Assembly (NCBI RefSeq): GCF_033097365.1
Contig: NZ_AP028461.1
Location: forward strand, 248,001 to 312,000
DNA: 64,000 bases
DNA from: Actinoplanes sichuanensis
GTDB taxonomy: Bacteria > Actinomycetota > Actinomycetes > Mycobacteriales > Micromonosporaceae
Reading direction: 5' to 3'
In this document: positions 16,644 to 26,354 of the stretch, one piece after another
How positions within the stretch are numbered: position 1 is the first letter of the stretch
Layout of the letters: each line of letters opens with the position of its first letter
Notes under the pieces: generated by a model
What the model was told of the DNA's origin: nothing
The model's input: only the letters and a program-made list of their open reading frames with translations
Database searches by the model: none
Program-made: the position numbers and the translations under genes

Positions 16644-17816
16644 ATGCCTTCCCTCAGCACCGTGCTGCGCGCGAAACACGTGCGCGCCCTGCTCGTCTCC
16701 AGCCAGACCGGCCGTCTGCCGATGGCCGCCGCCCCGCTCGCCCTCCTGCTCTACGCCCGCGAGGTGCACGGCCTCACCCTCGCCGGGCTGGTCGTCGCCG
16801 CGTACACGGCGGGCATGGCGGTCAGCGCACCCCTGCTCGCCCGGATCGTCGACCGCTGGCGGCAACCACCGGTGCTGTGGGGGTCCGCGCTGCTGTCCGG
16901 CGTCGGATTCGTCGCCGTCGCCGTCGGCGACCACCGCATCCCGATCATGATCGCCGGAGCGGTTCTCGCCGGCTTCGGGACACCACCGCTGGAAGCCTGC
17001 CTGCGCGCCCTCTGGCCGGCCCTCGTCCCGGCCGACAGTGTGGCCGCCGCCTACTCCCTGGACCTCGCCGTCCAGGAGGTCATCTACGTGACCGGCCCCC
17101 TGGTCACGCTCGCCGCCGTCGGCCTAGCCGGACCCGCCGCCGGACTCCTGGTGATGGCCGTACTCCAACTCGTCGGCGTCGCCGGATTCGCCCTCACCCC
17201 GGTCGTGCGCACCTGGCGCGGCGAAGCCGGTGTCCGACACTGGGCGGGCCCCCTTCGCGTACCCAGGTTCGTCGTCATCGTCGCCGGCGTGATCTGTGCC
17301 GGCGCCGCCGTAGGCAGTCTGCCCGTCGTGGTCACCGGCTACGCCGAAGCCGCCGGGAGCCGCTCCCTCAGCGGCTGGCTCCTCGCCGCCCAAGCCGTCG
17401 GCGCTCTCACCGGTGGCCTGCTCTACACCCGCGCCAAACCCGGCGGCCCCGGCCGGCTGCCCCTCGCCGCATGCGCGTTCGCCCTCGGCTACCTGCCGTT
17501 GCTGCTGGTCCCCGGCCCGATACCGATGGCGGCCCTGCTCGCGGTCAGCGGCCTGGCCCTGCCCCCGCTGCTCACCGCGGTCTTCCTCACCGCCGACCGG
17601 CTGACCCCACCCGGAACCGCGGTCGAAGCCTTCGCCTGGATCATCACCGCCTTCACCGTGGGCAGCGCGGCGGGTGCGGCCGTCACCGGCCCCCTGGTCG
17701 CCGAGGGCATCCGGTACGCCTTCACCTTCGCCCCCTTGGCCGGAGCGGTCGCGGTGTTCGCCATGACCGCCGCGTCCCTCCCGCTGTCCCGCCCCGCCCC
17801 CGCCCACCACCGATGA
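16644..17816 (+). CDS. MFS family transporter
   Basis: A 390-residue polytopic membrane protein of about twelve helices with an MFS-like layout: a loop with ARIVDRWRQPPVL between helices 2 and 3, and a central cytoplasmic loop near residue 195. This fits the small drug-efflux-like MFS proteins of actinomycetes. Substrate unknown. The start at 16644 has GGAG 9 bases upstream; in-frame codons from 16554 lack such a site. It stands alone between the nuclease locus and the DedA gene. Confidence 0.85.
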   Translation: MPSLSTVLRAKHVRALLVSSQTGRLPMAAAPLALLLYAREVHGLTLAGLVVAAYTAGMAVSAPLLARIVDRWRQPPVLWGSALLSGVGFVAVAVGDHRIPIMIAGAVLAGFGTPPLEACLRALWPALVPADSVAAAYSLDLAVQEVIYVTGPLVTLAAVGLAGPAAGLLVMAVLQLVGVAGFALTPVVRTWRGEAGVRHWAGPLRVPRFVVIVAGVICAGAAVGSLPVVVTGYAEAAGSRSLSGWLLAAQAVGALTGGLLYTRAKPGGPGRLPLAACAFALGYLPLLLVPGPIPMAALLAVSGLALPPLLTAVFLTADRLTPPGTAVEAFAWIITAFTVGSAAGAAVTGPLVAEGIRYAFTFAPLAGAVAVFAMTAASLPLSRPAPAHHR

Positions 17817-17955
17817 CCCCGGCCCCGCGGTACCGGAGGCGCAGGCCGACACGGTGGGTCGGGGTTCGATCACGGGGGTGACTTGTGGCGTCTTCGTGGA
17901 TGTCATTCCGGCGCCGTTCGGGGGTGCGACTGTCGGCGGGGCGGGGGAGGTGCCG

Positions 17956-18654
17956 ATGCCGCATGTCGATCTGCCGGTCCTGGGCGGCTGGGTGCTGGTG
18001 GCCGTGTTCACGTTCGTGGTGCTCGATGCGCTGCTGCCGTTCATGCCCGGTGAGACCGCCGTCGTGGCCAGTGGAGTCGCGGTCGCGGAGTACGGACGGG
18101 GGCCGTTGGCGGTGCTCGCGGTGCTGGCCGCCGCTACCGCTGGAGTGCTCGGGGGCGACCTTCTCGCGTACCGCCTCGGGGGTCGCAGTGGGCCTGCGGT
18201 GACCCGCCGCCTGCGGCGAGGGAACCGGGGCGCCGCACTGCACGACCAGGTGGTCTCGGTGATGCGGCGGCATGGTCCGTTTCTGCTGGTCTTCGGGCGA
18301 TATCTGCCGGGGGTACGGTCGGTGACCGCCTACACCGCCGGGATGGTCCGGTTCGCGCTCCCCAGGTTTGTGACGTTCACGCTGGTCGGCGGGCTGTTGT
18401 GGACCGGGCAGGCGCTGCTGCTCGGCTATCTGGGCGGGGTCGCGTTCGCCGGGAGCCCGTTCGCGGGTCTCTGTGCGGGCTGGCTGGCCGCCGCACTGCT
18501 GAGTGGCGCCGCCCTGCTGGGCCGGCGCCTGCTGTCGCCGGCCAGAGGCCGCACGGAAAGGCCGGACCGAGCGACCACGGCGGAGAATTCAGCCCGAGAG
18601 GTTGCGCAGGGGGCGGTCCAAGAGGCCGCGGCGTCAATCCGGTTGCGGCGGTGA
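17956..18654 (+). CDS. DedA family membrane protein
   Basis: A 232-residue DedA/VTT-domain protein. Features are the acidic-membrane segment DALLPFMPGETAVVASG, and the conserved FGRYLPGVRSVTAYTAGM motif between helices, typical of the family (some of which flip lipid carriers such as undecaprenyl phosphate or phosphatidylethanolamine). The C-terminal 45 residues are charged and Ala-rich, longer than usual. GGGGGAGG lies 5 bases before the ATG at 17956, so this start is preferred over in-frame codons from 17854. Confidence 0.88.
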   Translation: MPHVDLPVLGGWVLVAVFTFVVLDALLPFMPGETAVVASGVAVAEYGRGPLAVLAVLAAATAGVLGGDLLAYRLGGRSGPAVTRRLRRGNRGAALHDQVVSVMRRHGPFLLVFGRYLPGVRSVTAYTAGMVRFALPRFVTFTLVGGLLWTGQALLLGYLGGVAFAGSPFAGLCAGWLAAALLSGAALLGRRLLSPARGRTERPDRATTAENSAREVAQGAVQEAAASIRLRR

Positions 18655-18675
18655 AGCGGAAGTCGACGGTCGGGT

Positions 18676-18706
18676 TTGACCTGGAGCGCGCTCCAGGTTT
18701 TAGCGT
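18676..18706 (+). promoter_or_regulatory. MerR-type promoter with 20-base palindrome
   Basis: TTGACC (18676-18681) and TAGCGT (18701-18706) are separated by 19 bases, the over-long spacer characteristic of promoters activated by MerR-family regulators. The spacer holds a perfect palindrome with arms ACCTGGAGCG (18679-18698). The regulator gene is not adjacent and no MerR protein is encoded in this window. Confidence 0.8.
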
Positions 18707-18714
18707 CGATGAAC

Positions 18715-19740
18715 ATGAGCACAACGCGTATCGGAACCATCGAACTGGGACGGACCGGCGAGCAGGTCAGCAGCCTCGCGCTGGGGGCGATGCAGATGGG
18801 TAGCGCCACAGCCGAGCCGGAGGCGGTCCGGATTCTGGACCGCTACCGGGAGTCGGGCGGTTCGTTCGTGGACACCGCGGACTGCTACGAGTGGTGGTCC
18901 CGGCCGGGCAGCCGGGGCGGCGAGAGTGAGGAGCTGCTCGGCCGCTGGATGCGGGAGCGTGCCAACCGGGACGAGATCTTCCTGGCCACGAAGGGCACGG
19001 CGCTGCCGGAGTACTCCCCGGATCTGTGGGCGGCCGACGGCACCCCGGACTGGGAGCTGGCCCGCCGGACGTTCGCCGGAGCGGGCGCCGACACGCTGCG
19101 GCACGCGCTGGACGGCAGCCTGCGGCGTCTCGGGGTGGACCACATCGACCTGTACTACGTGCACGTCGACGACCGGGCGACGCCGTTGGAGGAGACCCTG
19201 GAGGCGCTGGCCGGGCTGGTGTCGGCTGGCAAGGTCCGCTATCTTGGCTGGTCGAACGTGCGGACCTGGCGGCTGGAGCGGATCCGGCAGCTGTGTGACA
19301 GGTACGGCTGGCCGGCCCCGGTCGCGGTGCAGCAGCAGCATTCGTACCTGCGTCGGCGGGCCGGGCTGAGCAACGCGTCGATCGTCGACGACGAGCAGAT
19401 GGACTACCTGACCGAGCATCGGGATCTGACGCTGGTCGCCTATTCGCCGATCGTGAAGGGTGTCTACGACGATCCGGCGCGGCGGGCCGAGCACTGGATG
19501 ATGGGCTCGTACGCCGGACCGGACGCCGACGCCCGCCTGGACGTGGTGACCGGGCTGGCCGCCGAGCTCGGGGTGACCCCGAACCAGCTGGTCCTGGCGT
19601 GGCTGCTGCACCAGTCGGAGCCGCCGGTGCTGCCGCTGATCGGGCCGCGTACCCGGGAGCAGTTCGAGAATCTGGTGCCCGCGCTCGGTCTCAAGCTGGA
19701 CGCCGAGCAGCTGGCCCGGCTCGACCGGGCCGGAGCATGA
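18715..19740 (+). CDS. Aldo/keto reductase
   Basis: A 341-residue TIM-barrel NAD(P)H-dependent oxidoreductase of the AKR superfamily. The catalytic tetrad can be followed: Asp in VDTADCYE, Tyr in the same segment, Lys in FLATKG, and His in YYVHVDD. The cofactor-binding end (LPLIGPRTREQFE) is also typical. The ATG at 18715 is just downstream of the position where the MerR-type promoter would start transcription, so the mRNA would be leaderless or nearly so; ATG 18709 is the alternative. Control by a MerR regulator suggests induction by a reactive or aromatic compound. Confidence 0.9.
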   Translation: MSTTRIGTIELGRTGEQVSSLALGAMQMGSATAEPEAVRILDRYRESGGSFVDTADCYEWWSRPGSRGGESEELLGRWMRERANRDEIFLATKGTALPEYSPDLWAADGTPDWELARRTFAGAGADTLRHALDGSLRRLGVDHIDLYYVHVDDRATPLEETLEALAGLVSAGKVRYLGWSNVRTWRLERIRQLCDRYGWPAPVAVQQQHSYLRRRAGLSNASIVDDEQMDYLTEHRDLTLVAYSPIVKGVYDDPARRAEHWMMGSYAGPDADARLDVVTGLAAELGVTPNQLVLAWLLHQSEPPVLPLIGPRTREQFENLVPALGLKLDAEQLARLDRAGA

Positions 19741-19782
19741 AATTCCCGACTTAAAAATCAGAAAACGGTATTAGCTAGAGAC

Positions 19783-21384
19783 ATGGCGCGTAAGGGTGGC
19801 TGGGCCGACCTGCCGGTTCTGATGAAGGTGTTGTGCACGGTGCTGGTCGCGGCGCTCGCCGCGGCCATCGCCGGCACCGTCGGGGTGATCAAGCTGGGCG
19901 AGGTCGACGAGGCCGGTGGCGGCATCTTCGAGCGAAACCTGATCCCGGCGGTACGACTGGCGGACGTCGACGGTCTCACCAACGAGATCCGCGCGACCGC
20001 CCTACGGCATGTGATCTCGACCCAGGCCGCCGAGATGGCCGATCGTGAGCAGGAGATCGAACAGTTCCGCGACGAGTTGGAAGCCGCCTGGGCCGAATAC
20101 CGCAAGAGCCCTGAGGTCGAAGGTGAGGCCGAGGTACGGCAGCAGTTCGAGGCCGCGTTGGCCGAGATGCTGGCGGCGGCCGACGACCACCTGCTGCCGG
20201 CGAGCCGGCAGATGCGGACGGCGGACGCCGCGAAAGCCGAGAAAGAGCTCTTCGACCCGGCGTTCGACAAGGTCAGCGATGCGCTCGGCGCCCTCAGCGA
20301 GATCCAGGAGAAGGAGGGTACGGCAGGTGCCGCCCATGCGCAGGACGCGTACCTGTCGGCCCGTACTCAGTTGATCGTCATCCTGCTCGTCGGCATGGTG
20401 CTGGCGCTGGGCGTGGGCGTCTACGTGGCCCGGTCGGTGAGCGGCGGGCTGGCCCGGGTGGTGGCCGCGCTGCGCCGGGTGGAGCAGGGCGACCTGACGG
20501 CGACCGCCGACGTGCCCGGGCGGGACGAGGTGGGCCAGCTGGCGTCGGCGCTGAACGCGACGGCGGCCCGCCTGCGGTCGGTGATCGGCGGTGACATGTC
20601 GCGGACCGCGGTGAGCCTGTCGGCGGCCGCCGAGGAGTTGGCCGCGGTGGCCGCGCAACTGCAGGCCGGCGCGGGTGACGCGGCGACCAAGGCGACCACC
20701 GCGTCCCGGGCGTCGGAGGAGGTCAACGCCGGGGTGCAGTCGATCGCCGCGGGTGCCGACGAGATGAGCGCCTCGATCACCGAGATCGCCTCCAACGCCG
20801 GGCAGGCCGCGCAGGTGGCCACCAAGGCGATGTCGGTCGCCGAGCGGACCAACGCGCAGGTGGCCGAGCTGGGCGAGGCGAGCGCCGAGATCGGCGAGGT
20901 GGTCAAGCTGATCACCAGCATCGCCGAGCAGACGAACCTGCTGGCCCTGAACGCGACGATCGAGGCGGCCCGGGCCGGTGAGTTGGGCAAGGGCTTCGCG
21001 GTGGTGGCCGGTGAGGTCAAGGAGCTGGCCCAGCAGACCGCGAAGGCGACCGAGGAGATCACCGCCCGGATCGCCGCCATCCAGTCGTCGAGCACCGCGG
21101 CGGCCTCGGCGATCGCCGAGATCACCGAGGTGATCGGGCTGATCGGGGACTACACGACGACCATCGCGTCGGCGGTCGAGGAGCAGACCGCGACCACCGC
21201 CGAGATGAGCCGGTCGGTGGCCGAGGCGGCCGGGAACAGCGGTGACGTGGCGGCGACCGTCGGTGGGGTGGCCGACGTGGCGGCGGCGACCGCGGACGGG
21301 GCGCGGACCACCCAGCAGGCGGCCGACGAACTGACCCGGCTGGCGTCGGACCTGACCGCGATCGTGGGCGGATTCCGCCACTGA
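19783..21384 (+). CDS. Methyl-accepting chemotaxis protein
   Basis: A 533-residue chemoreceptor. Helix TM1 is at about residues 13-33, a four-helix-bundle sensor domain of about 155 residues follows, TM2 is at about 192-212, then a HAMP domain and the cytoplasmic signalling bundle. The hairpin tip [19 protein letters not shown] starts at residue 382 and is fully conserved, so it should couple to CheA/CheW. The upstream 40 bases are unusually AT-rich (TTAAAAATCAGAAAAC) and may hold an alternative-sigma promoter. No other chemotaxis gene is in the window. It implies a motile stage. Confidence 0.95.
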   Translation: MARKGGWADLPVLMKVLCTVLVAALAAAIAGTVGVIKLGEVDEAGGGIFERNLIPAVRLADVDGLTNEIRATALRHVISTQAAEMADREQEIEQFRDELEAAWAEYRKSPEVEGEAEVRQQFEAALAEMLAAADDHLLPASRQMRTADAAKAEKELFDPAFDKVSDALGALSEIQEKEGTAGAAHAQDAYLSARTQLIVILLVGMVLALGVGVYVARSVSGGLARVVAALRRVEQGDLTATADVPGRDEVGQLASALNATAARLRSVIGGDMSRTAVSLSAAAEELAAVAAQLQAGAGDAATKATTASRASEEVNAGVQSIAAGADEMSASITEIASNAGQAAQVATKAMSVAERTNAQVAELGEASAEIGEVVKLITSIAEQTNLLALNATIEAARAGELGKGFAVVAGEVKELAQQTAKATEEITARIAAIQSSSTAAASAIAEITEVIGLIGDYTTTIASAVEEQTATTAEMSRSVAEAAGNSGDVAATVGGVADVAAATADGARTTQQAADELTRLASDLTAIVGGFRH

Positions 21385-21393
21385 GGAGGCGGC

Positions 21394-23604
21394 TCAGGCC
21401 CCGATCGCGGCCGGCGCGGTCAGGATCTCCAGGATTCCGGTGGCGTCGACCGGGTGGGCCAGCAGGTAGCCCTGGGCGTACTCGCAGCCGAGTTCGGCCA
21501 GGACGGCCAGGTCGGCGTGGTCGTCGACGCCCTCGGCCAGCGACGACATGCCGAGCGCGTGCGCCATCCCGATCATGGCGTCGGCCAGCGCGCGCCGGGC
21601 CGGGTCGGCGGCGATCCCGTTCACGAACGTGTGATCGATCTTGACGGTGTCCCAGGCGTGGTCGGCGACCCGGGCCATCGACGAGTAGCCGGTGCCGAAG
21701 TCGTCGACGGCGATCTGCACGCCGGCGCGACGCAGCGGGCCGAGCGCGGCCTCGACGGTCTCCGGCATGGCCAGGCCCATCTCGGTGAGTTCCAGGGTGA
21801 GCGCGGACGGCGGGGTGCCGGCCCGGTCGAGCGCGGCCAGGACCACCTCGGCGGTGCCGGTTTCGAGCTGGCGCGGTGACAGGTTGACCGCGATCGGCAC
21901 CCAGCGGCCGGTCCGGTTGTACCAGGTCCGCTGCTCGTGCAGGGATTCCTCGAGGACCACCGCGAACAGCTGGCCGACCGTGCCGGTGGCCTCGGCGACC
22001 CCGACGAAGGCGGCCGGCAGTAGGACCCCGTCGGTCGGGTGCTGCCAGCGGGCCAGTGCCTCGACCGAGCTGAGGCTGCCGTCGTCGACCCGGAACACCG
22101 GCTGGTAGACGCAGAACAGCTCACCCGGGTGGGCGAGCGCGCGGCGGAAGTCGGCGTCCCGGCGCAGCCGCCGGGTCGCCTCGGTTCGGCTCTGCACGTC
22201 GAAGCGGACCATACGACCCCGCCCGGCCGCCTTGGCCTGGTACATCGCGGTGTCGGCGTCCTGCAGCAGGCTCTCCGGGTCGGCGTTGAGCTGGTCGGTG
22301 GTGCGCAGCCCGATGGAGAGCGAGGCGAAGAACTCGCTGCCGTCGGCGAGGCGCATCGGCCGGGCCAGTTCGGCGGCGACCCGGTCGGCGACCGTGGCGG
22401 CCTCGTCCTCGGTGACCGACGGCATCAGGATGACGAACTCGTCGCCGCCGAGCCGGCAGGCCGTGTCGCCGGGACGGACCGCGCCGTGCAGTCGGGTGGC
22501 GATGGCGACGAGCAGTTGGTCACCGGCGTCGTGGCCGAGGCTGTCGTTGACGTTCTTGAAGTGGTCGAGGTCGCAGAAGAGCAGGCCGACCCGGGCCGTG
22601 CCGTCGGGTGGCAGCGAGGCCAGAGCGAGGGCGAGCCGGTCCATCAGCAGTGCCCGGTTGGCCAGGCCGGTGAGCGCGTCGTGGCCGACCCGGCGGGCCA
22701 GGTCGTGGATCGGCGTGATCAGGCGCATCGCGACCAGGGCGACCGATGTCCAGGTGCCGACCACGAGCGCGGTGTCCGAGCCGGCTTCCCAGAACAGGTG
22801 CAGGCTGGGCAGCACGAGCGCGGCGCCGAAGAGGGTGAGCGCCCGGGTCACGGTGAGCGTGCTGACCGTCGAGTGGCGGGGTTTGGTGTAGACCATCGAC
22901 GGGTGCAGGCCGGCCGTGGCGATCAGGATCGGCATGGCCATCCAGCCCAGATCGATCAGCTTGCCCTCGACGTACGTGCCGGTCAGCACCTGATGGGTGT
23001 AGAGGGCGTCCGAGACGAACCACGCGATCAGTCCGCCGACCAGCCATCGGACGCCGGGGGCGCGTAGCTCGACGCCGAGGGCCAAGGCGAGCGCGCAGTA
23101 GAGCACGACCAGGGTGCTGGCCGGGGCGGAGACCGCGACGAACCGGGCCAGGGCGGTGCCGCCCTCGGTGACCAGCGGGTTCACCACGAGCAGCCAGGCG
23201 ATGCTGGCGAACGGGGCGAGGATGACCGCCGAGTCGAGGAACGCGGTCCGGCCGGAGCGGGCCGCGAGCATCGCCGCGCCGGCCGCGATGGCCAGGTGGG
23301 CGACCAGGTAGAGGGCGTCGGCGACGGACGGGAACGGCGGGTTCGTGCCGTCCAGCGAGTACAGCGCGAAGATCAGGTCGCCGATGCCGGAGAGCGCCAG
23401 TCCGAGCACGATGACCTGCCAGCCGCCCCGCCGTTGGGGCGCGTTGCGCTGGAGTCCGATCCAGGTGGCGATCGGCGCGGTGCAGTTGACCAGCACGTAC
23501 ACCCAGCGTGAGGCGGAGTGGAACGGCGTCAGCACATATGCCGTCGCCGCTGTCGAAGCGAGCACCAGGTAGATCCACCACAGGTGGCGGAGGAACCCGC
23601 TCAT
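21394..23604 (-). CDS. Membrane GGDEF-EAL protein (c-di-GMP turnover)
   Basis: A 736-residue protein with about eight to nine N-terminal membrane helices (residues 5-300), then a GGDEF domain and an EAL domain. The diguanylate cyclase motif is intact (RLGGDEF, first Gly near residue 386), and the EAL domain keeps EALARW, NLSPRQ, ELTEM, DDFGTGYSS and EGV, so both synthesis and hydrolysis of c-di-GMP are possible. It is convergent with the chemoreceptor gene, 9 bases away. The ATG at 23604 places the start just before TM1; a GTG at 23670 would add 22 polar residues. The membrane part probably senses a ligand. Confidence 0.92.
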   Translation of the reverse strand: MSGFLRHLWWIYLVLASTAATAYVLTPFHSASRWVYVLVNCTAPIATWIGLQRNAPQRRGGWQVIVLGLALSGIGDLIFALYSLDGTNPPFPSVADALYLVAHLAIAAGAAMLAARSGRTAFLDSAVILAPFASIAWLLVVNPLVTEGGTALARFVAVSAPASTLVVLYCALALALGVELRAPGVRWLVGGLIAWFVSDALYTHQVLTGTYVEGKLIDLGWMAMPILIATAGLHPSMVYTKPRHSTVSTLTVTRALTLFGAALVLPSLHLFWEAGSDTALVVGTWTSVALVAMRLITPIHDLARRVGHDALTGLANRALLMDRLALALASLPPDGTARVGLLFCDLDHFKNVNDSLGHDAGDQLLVAIATRLHGAVRPGDTACRLGGDEFVILMPSVTEDEAATVADRVAAELARPMRLADGSEFFASLSIGLRTTDQLNADPESLLQDADTAMYQAKAAGRGRMVRFDVQSRTEATRRLRRDADFRRALAHPGELFCVYQPVFRVDDGSLSSVEALARWQHPTDGVLLPAAFVGVAEATGTVGQLFAVVLEESLHEQRTWYNRTGRWVPIAVNLSPRQLETGTAEVVLAALDRAGTPPSALTLELTEMGLAMPETVEAALGPLRRAGVQIAVDDFGTGYSSMARVADHAWDTVKIDHTFVNGIAADPARRALADAMIGMAHALGMSSLAEGVDDHADLAVLAELGCEYAQGYLLAHPVDATGILEILTAPAAIGA

Positions 23605-23778
23605 ACGCATGCCGGACCAATCGGCCAGCGGGGGGCTGGGGCGAGGACAACCAGGGTTCTTCGTCAGCACGATACCCCGCCGACGAGCGCAATCAATAGT
23701 TGATTTCCAGGATTGACAATCTATGGCTCGGCGCGGAAACCTGAGGCGGACACCACACCGCCCGCTCAGGGGGAACCC

Positions 23779-25413
23779 GTGAAGCTCATATCTGGAACGG
23801 CGACGACGCTGCTGCTCGGCCTCACCCTGACCGCCTGCTCGGGCGGCCAGGGCGCCGGCCCGGCCGCCGCACCCGCGATCACGCTCGTCGAGACCACCCC
23901 GGCCGCCACCGGCGACGTGGCCGAGGTGACCTGGGCGCTGCCCGCCGGCGAACCCGCCTCACTCGACCCGGCCCGCACCGGCGACTACTCGGCCAACACC
24001 GTCGGCACCAACCTCTGCGAGAGCCTGCTGCGCCTGGAGACCGACTACTCCACCAGCCCCGGCCTGGCCAGTGGCATCGTCCAGAAGGACCCGCTCACCG
24101 TGGTGATCACCCTGCGCGACGGCGTCACCTTCTGGGACGGCAGCCCACTCACCGCCGACGACGTCGTCTACAGCCTCAGCCGCCACATGGACCCGAAACT
24201 CGCCTCCTACGCGGCGCACGTCTACGCCAACGTCGCCGCCATCGAGAAGACCGGCGACCTCGAGGTCACCGTCGAGTTCAAGACCCCCGACATGCAGTTC
24301 GTCCCGGACCTGGCCGGCGTTCCCGGCGCCATCGTGCAGAAGGCCTTCACGTCAAAGGCCGGACCCGCATTCGGTACGGCCACCGGCGGCCTGATGTGCA
24401 CCGGCCCGTTCCGGCTCGCCGGCTGGCAGAGCGGCCAGAAGATCACCCTGACACGCAACGACACCTACTGGGACAGCGCCGGTAAGGCGAAGGCCGCGGC
24501 GTTCGACTTCGTCTTCCTGACCGACAGCAGCACCCTGACCAGTGCCCTGCTCGCCGGCGAGGTCGACGGGGTCTACGGCGCCCCGGTCGGCAGCATCGCC
24601 GCACTGCAGCGCTCGGACGCGGGCAGGCTGTACTTCGGGCCGAGCACCGAGACGTTCAGCCTCGGCGCGGTGGCCGCCGACGGTCCGGCCGCCGACCCGC
24701 GGATCCGGCAGGCCCTCGACCTGGCGATCGACAAGACCGCGTTCGTGGCCGGCGTGCTCAAGGGCGCCGGGGAGCCGCTGAAGACCTTCACCCCGCCGCT
24801 GTCCTGGCGGGGCAGTCCGGCCAGGAGTGTCTACGACGCGGGCTACGCCGCCCTCCCGGACACCTCGAAAGCCGACCTGGACGCCGCGAAGAAGCTGGTC
24901 ACCGAGGCCGCCCCGAGCCGGACCGCGCTGGTCATCGCCATCCCGGCCGGCGACCAGTCGCTGCTGCAGACGGCCACCATCGCCCAGGCCGCCGCCCGGC
25001 AGATCGGCCTCGACCTGGCCGTGCGGCAGCTGCAACCGGCCGAGTTCGCCGGACTCTTCTACGACCCCGGACTGCGGCAGGGCATCGACTTCATCGCCAC
25101 CACCGGATACCTCGAAGTGCCGGGCGCGCTCTACTACGCACCGGGTTTCGTGCTCGAGGGCGCCGCGTTCAACTGGACGAACTACCGGGACCCGGGCGTC
25201 ACCGCGAACATCGTCGGCGCCGTCTCGGAGACCGACCCGGCGAAATCGGCGGAGAGATTCGTCGCCGCGCAGGCCGTCTTCGCACCGGCCAGGCTCCAGA
25301 TCACCCTGGCCGGCTCCTACAACCGGCTGTTCCTGAACAAGCGCATCACCGGCGCGCCCGCCTCCTTCTCCTACATCAGCTCCGCGTGGGCCGCACGGGT
25401 CGGCGCACCGTGA
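23779..25413 (+). CDS. ABC transporter substrate-binding lipoprotein (family 5)
   Basis: A 544-residue extracytoplasmic solute-binding protein of the peptide/nickel family. The N-terminus is a lipoprotein signal with lipobox LTAC (Cys near residue 21). Family marks are DPARTGDYSANTVGTNLCESLLR, DGVTFWDGSPLTADDVVYSL and the later region with DPRIRQALDLAIDKTAFV. The GTG at 23779 has AGGGGGA 5 bases upstream. It heads a five-gene, fully overlapping ABC operon for peptide-like or other small substrates. Its place next to the hydrolase and amidase genes suggests import of an amide or ester compound. Confidence 0.93.
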   Translation: MKLISGTATTLLLGLTLTACSGGQGAGPAAAPAITLVETTPAATGDVAEVTWALPAGEPASLDPARTGDYSANTVGTNLCESLLRLETDYSTSPGLASGIVQKDPLTVVITLRDGVTFWDGSPLTADDVVYSLSRHMDPKLASYAAHVYANVAAIEKTGDLEVTVEFKTPDMQFVPDLAGVPGAIVQKAFTSKAGPAFGTATGGLMCTGPFRLAGWQSGQKITLTRNDTYWDSAGKAKAAAFDFVFLTDSSTLTSALLAGEVDGVYGAPVGSIAALQRSDAGRLYFGPSTETFSLGAVAADGPAADPRIRQALDLAIDKTAFVAGVLKGAGEPLKTFTPPLSWRGSPARSVYDAGYAALPDTSKADLDAAKKLVTEAAPSRTALVIAIPAGDQSLLQTATIAQAAARQIGLDLAVRQLQPAEFAGLFYDPGLRQGIDFIATTGYLEVPGALYYAPGFVLEGAAFNWTNYRDPGVTANIVGAVSETDPAKSAERFVAAQAVFAPARLQITLAGSYNRLFLNKRITGAPASFSYISSAWAARVGAP

Positions 25414-26354
25414 CCGGGTTCGTCGTCCGCAAGCTGGCCGGGGTGGTGACCACCGTCGCGGTGGCCAGCCTGGTGATCTTCGGGGCGTTGTACCTGGCCC
25501 CCGGCGACCCGGCCGGCCTGCTGGCCGGGGGCAACCAGCCCAGTCCGGCCGCGCTGGCCGAGATCCGCGCCCGCTACCACCTCGACGAGCCGTTCCCGGC
25601 GCAGTACTGGTCCTGGCTGTCCGGGCTGCTCAGCGGCGACCCGGGCACCTCGATGGTGCTCAAGGAGCCGGTCACGGCGCTGATCGGGGCGCGCCTGGGC
25701 ACCACGGTGCTGCTGGTCGCGTACGCCGCCCTCCTGATCTTGATCTTGGGGGTGGCCTTCGGGGTCGTCGCCGCGGTCGGCGGCCGGCGGGTCGACCTGG
25801 CGCTCACGGTGATCACCACGGTGCTGATGGCGGCACCCGCGTTCGTCGCCGCCATCCTGCTGATCTGGCTGTTCGCGACCACCCTGTCGTGGTTCCCGGT
25901 CTACGGGTCGGGCACCGGGTTCACCGACCGCCTCCATCACCTGACGCTCCCGGCACTGGCGCTGACCGGCGGCTATCTGGCCTACGTCAGCCGGATCACC
26001 CGCGCCGAGGTCCGCGCCGAACTCGCCGCCGACCACGTCGCCGCCGCCCGGATCCGCGGGCTGCCGCGCTGGACTGTGCTGCGCCGACACGTGCTGCGCA
26101 ACGCCGCCCCGCCGATCGTCGCGGTCTCCGGTGTCACGGTGGCCGGGCTGTTCGCCGCGACCGCGGTGGCCGAGCAGGCGTTCGGGGTGGCCGGACTGGG
26201 TTCGCTGCTGGTGCAGAGCGCCGCCCGCCAGGACGTGATCGTCGTGCAGGCATTGTCGTTGCTGCTGGTCACCGTGTTCGTCGTGGTGAACATGCTGGTC
26301 GACGTGCTCAACGCGGCCCTCGACCCGCGCCTGGCCCGGGAGGGGGCGGCATGA
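25410..26354 (+). CDS. ABC transporter permease, DppB type
   Basis: A 314-residue permease with six membrane helices. The cytoplasmic coupling loop (AARIRGLPRWTVLRRHVLRNAAPP) is the EAA motif that docks on the ATPase. The GTG at 25410 overlaps the stop of the binding-protein gene in GTGA, which fixes the start and couples translation. It pairs with the DppC-type permease that follows. Confidence 0.92.
   Translation: MTGFVVRKLAGVVTTVAVASLVIFGALYLAPGDPAGLLAGGNQPSPAALAEIRARYHLDEPFPAQYWSWLSGLLSGDPGTSMVLKEPVTALIGARLGTTVLLVAYAALLILILGVAFGVVAAVGGRRVDLALTVITTVLMAAPAFVAAILLIWLFATTLSWFPVYGSGTGFTDRLHHLTLPALALTGGYLAYVSRITRAEVRAELAADHVAAARIRGLPRWTVLRRHVLRNAAPPIVAVSGVTVAGLFAATAVAEQAFGVAGLGSLLVQSAARQDVIVVQALSLLLVTVFVVVNMLVDVLNAALDPRLAREGAA

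Noticed and set aside
19751..19775. FliA-type promoter upstream of the chemoreceptor
   Set aside because: TTAAA and GGTATTA are present at about the right distance, but the match to TAAA-N15-GCCGATAA is too weak.
23700..23727. Promoter TTGATT-16-TATGGC for the ABC operon, with a nearby TTGACA at 23713
   Set aside because: The region is suggestively AT-rich, but spacing and hexamers are poor and two alternatives compete, so no feature is claimed.
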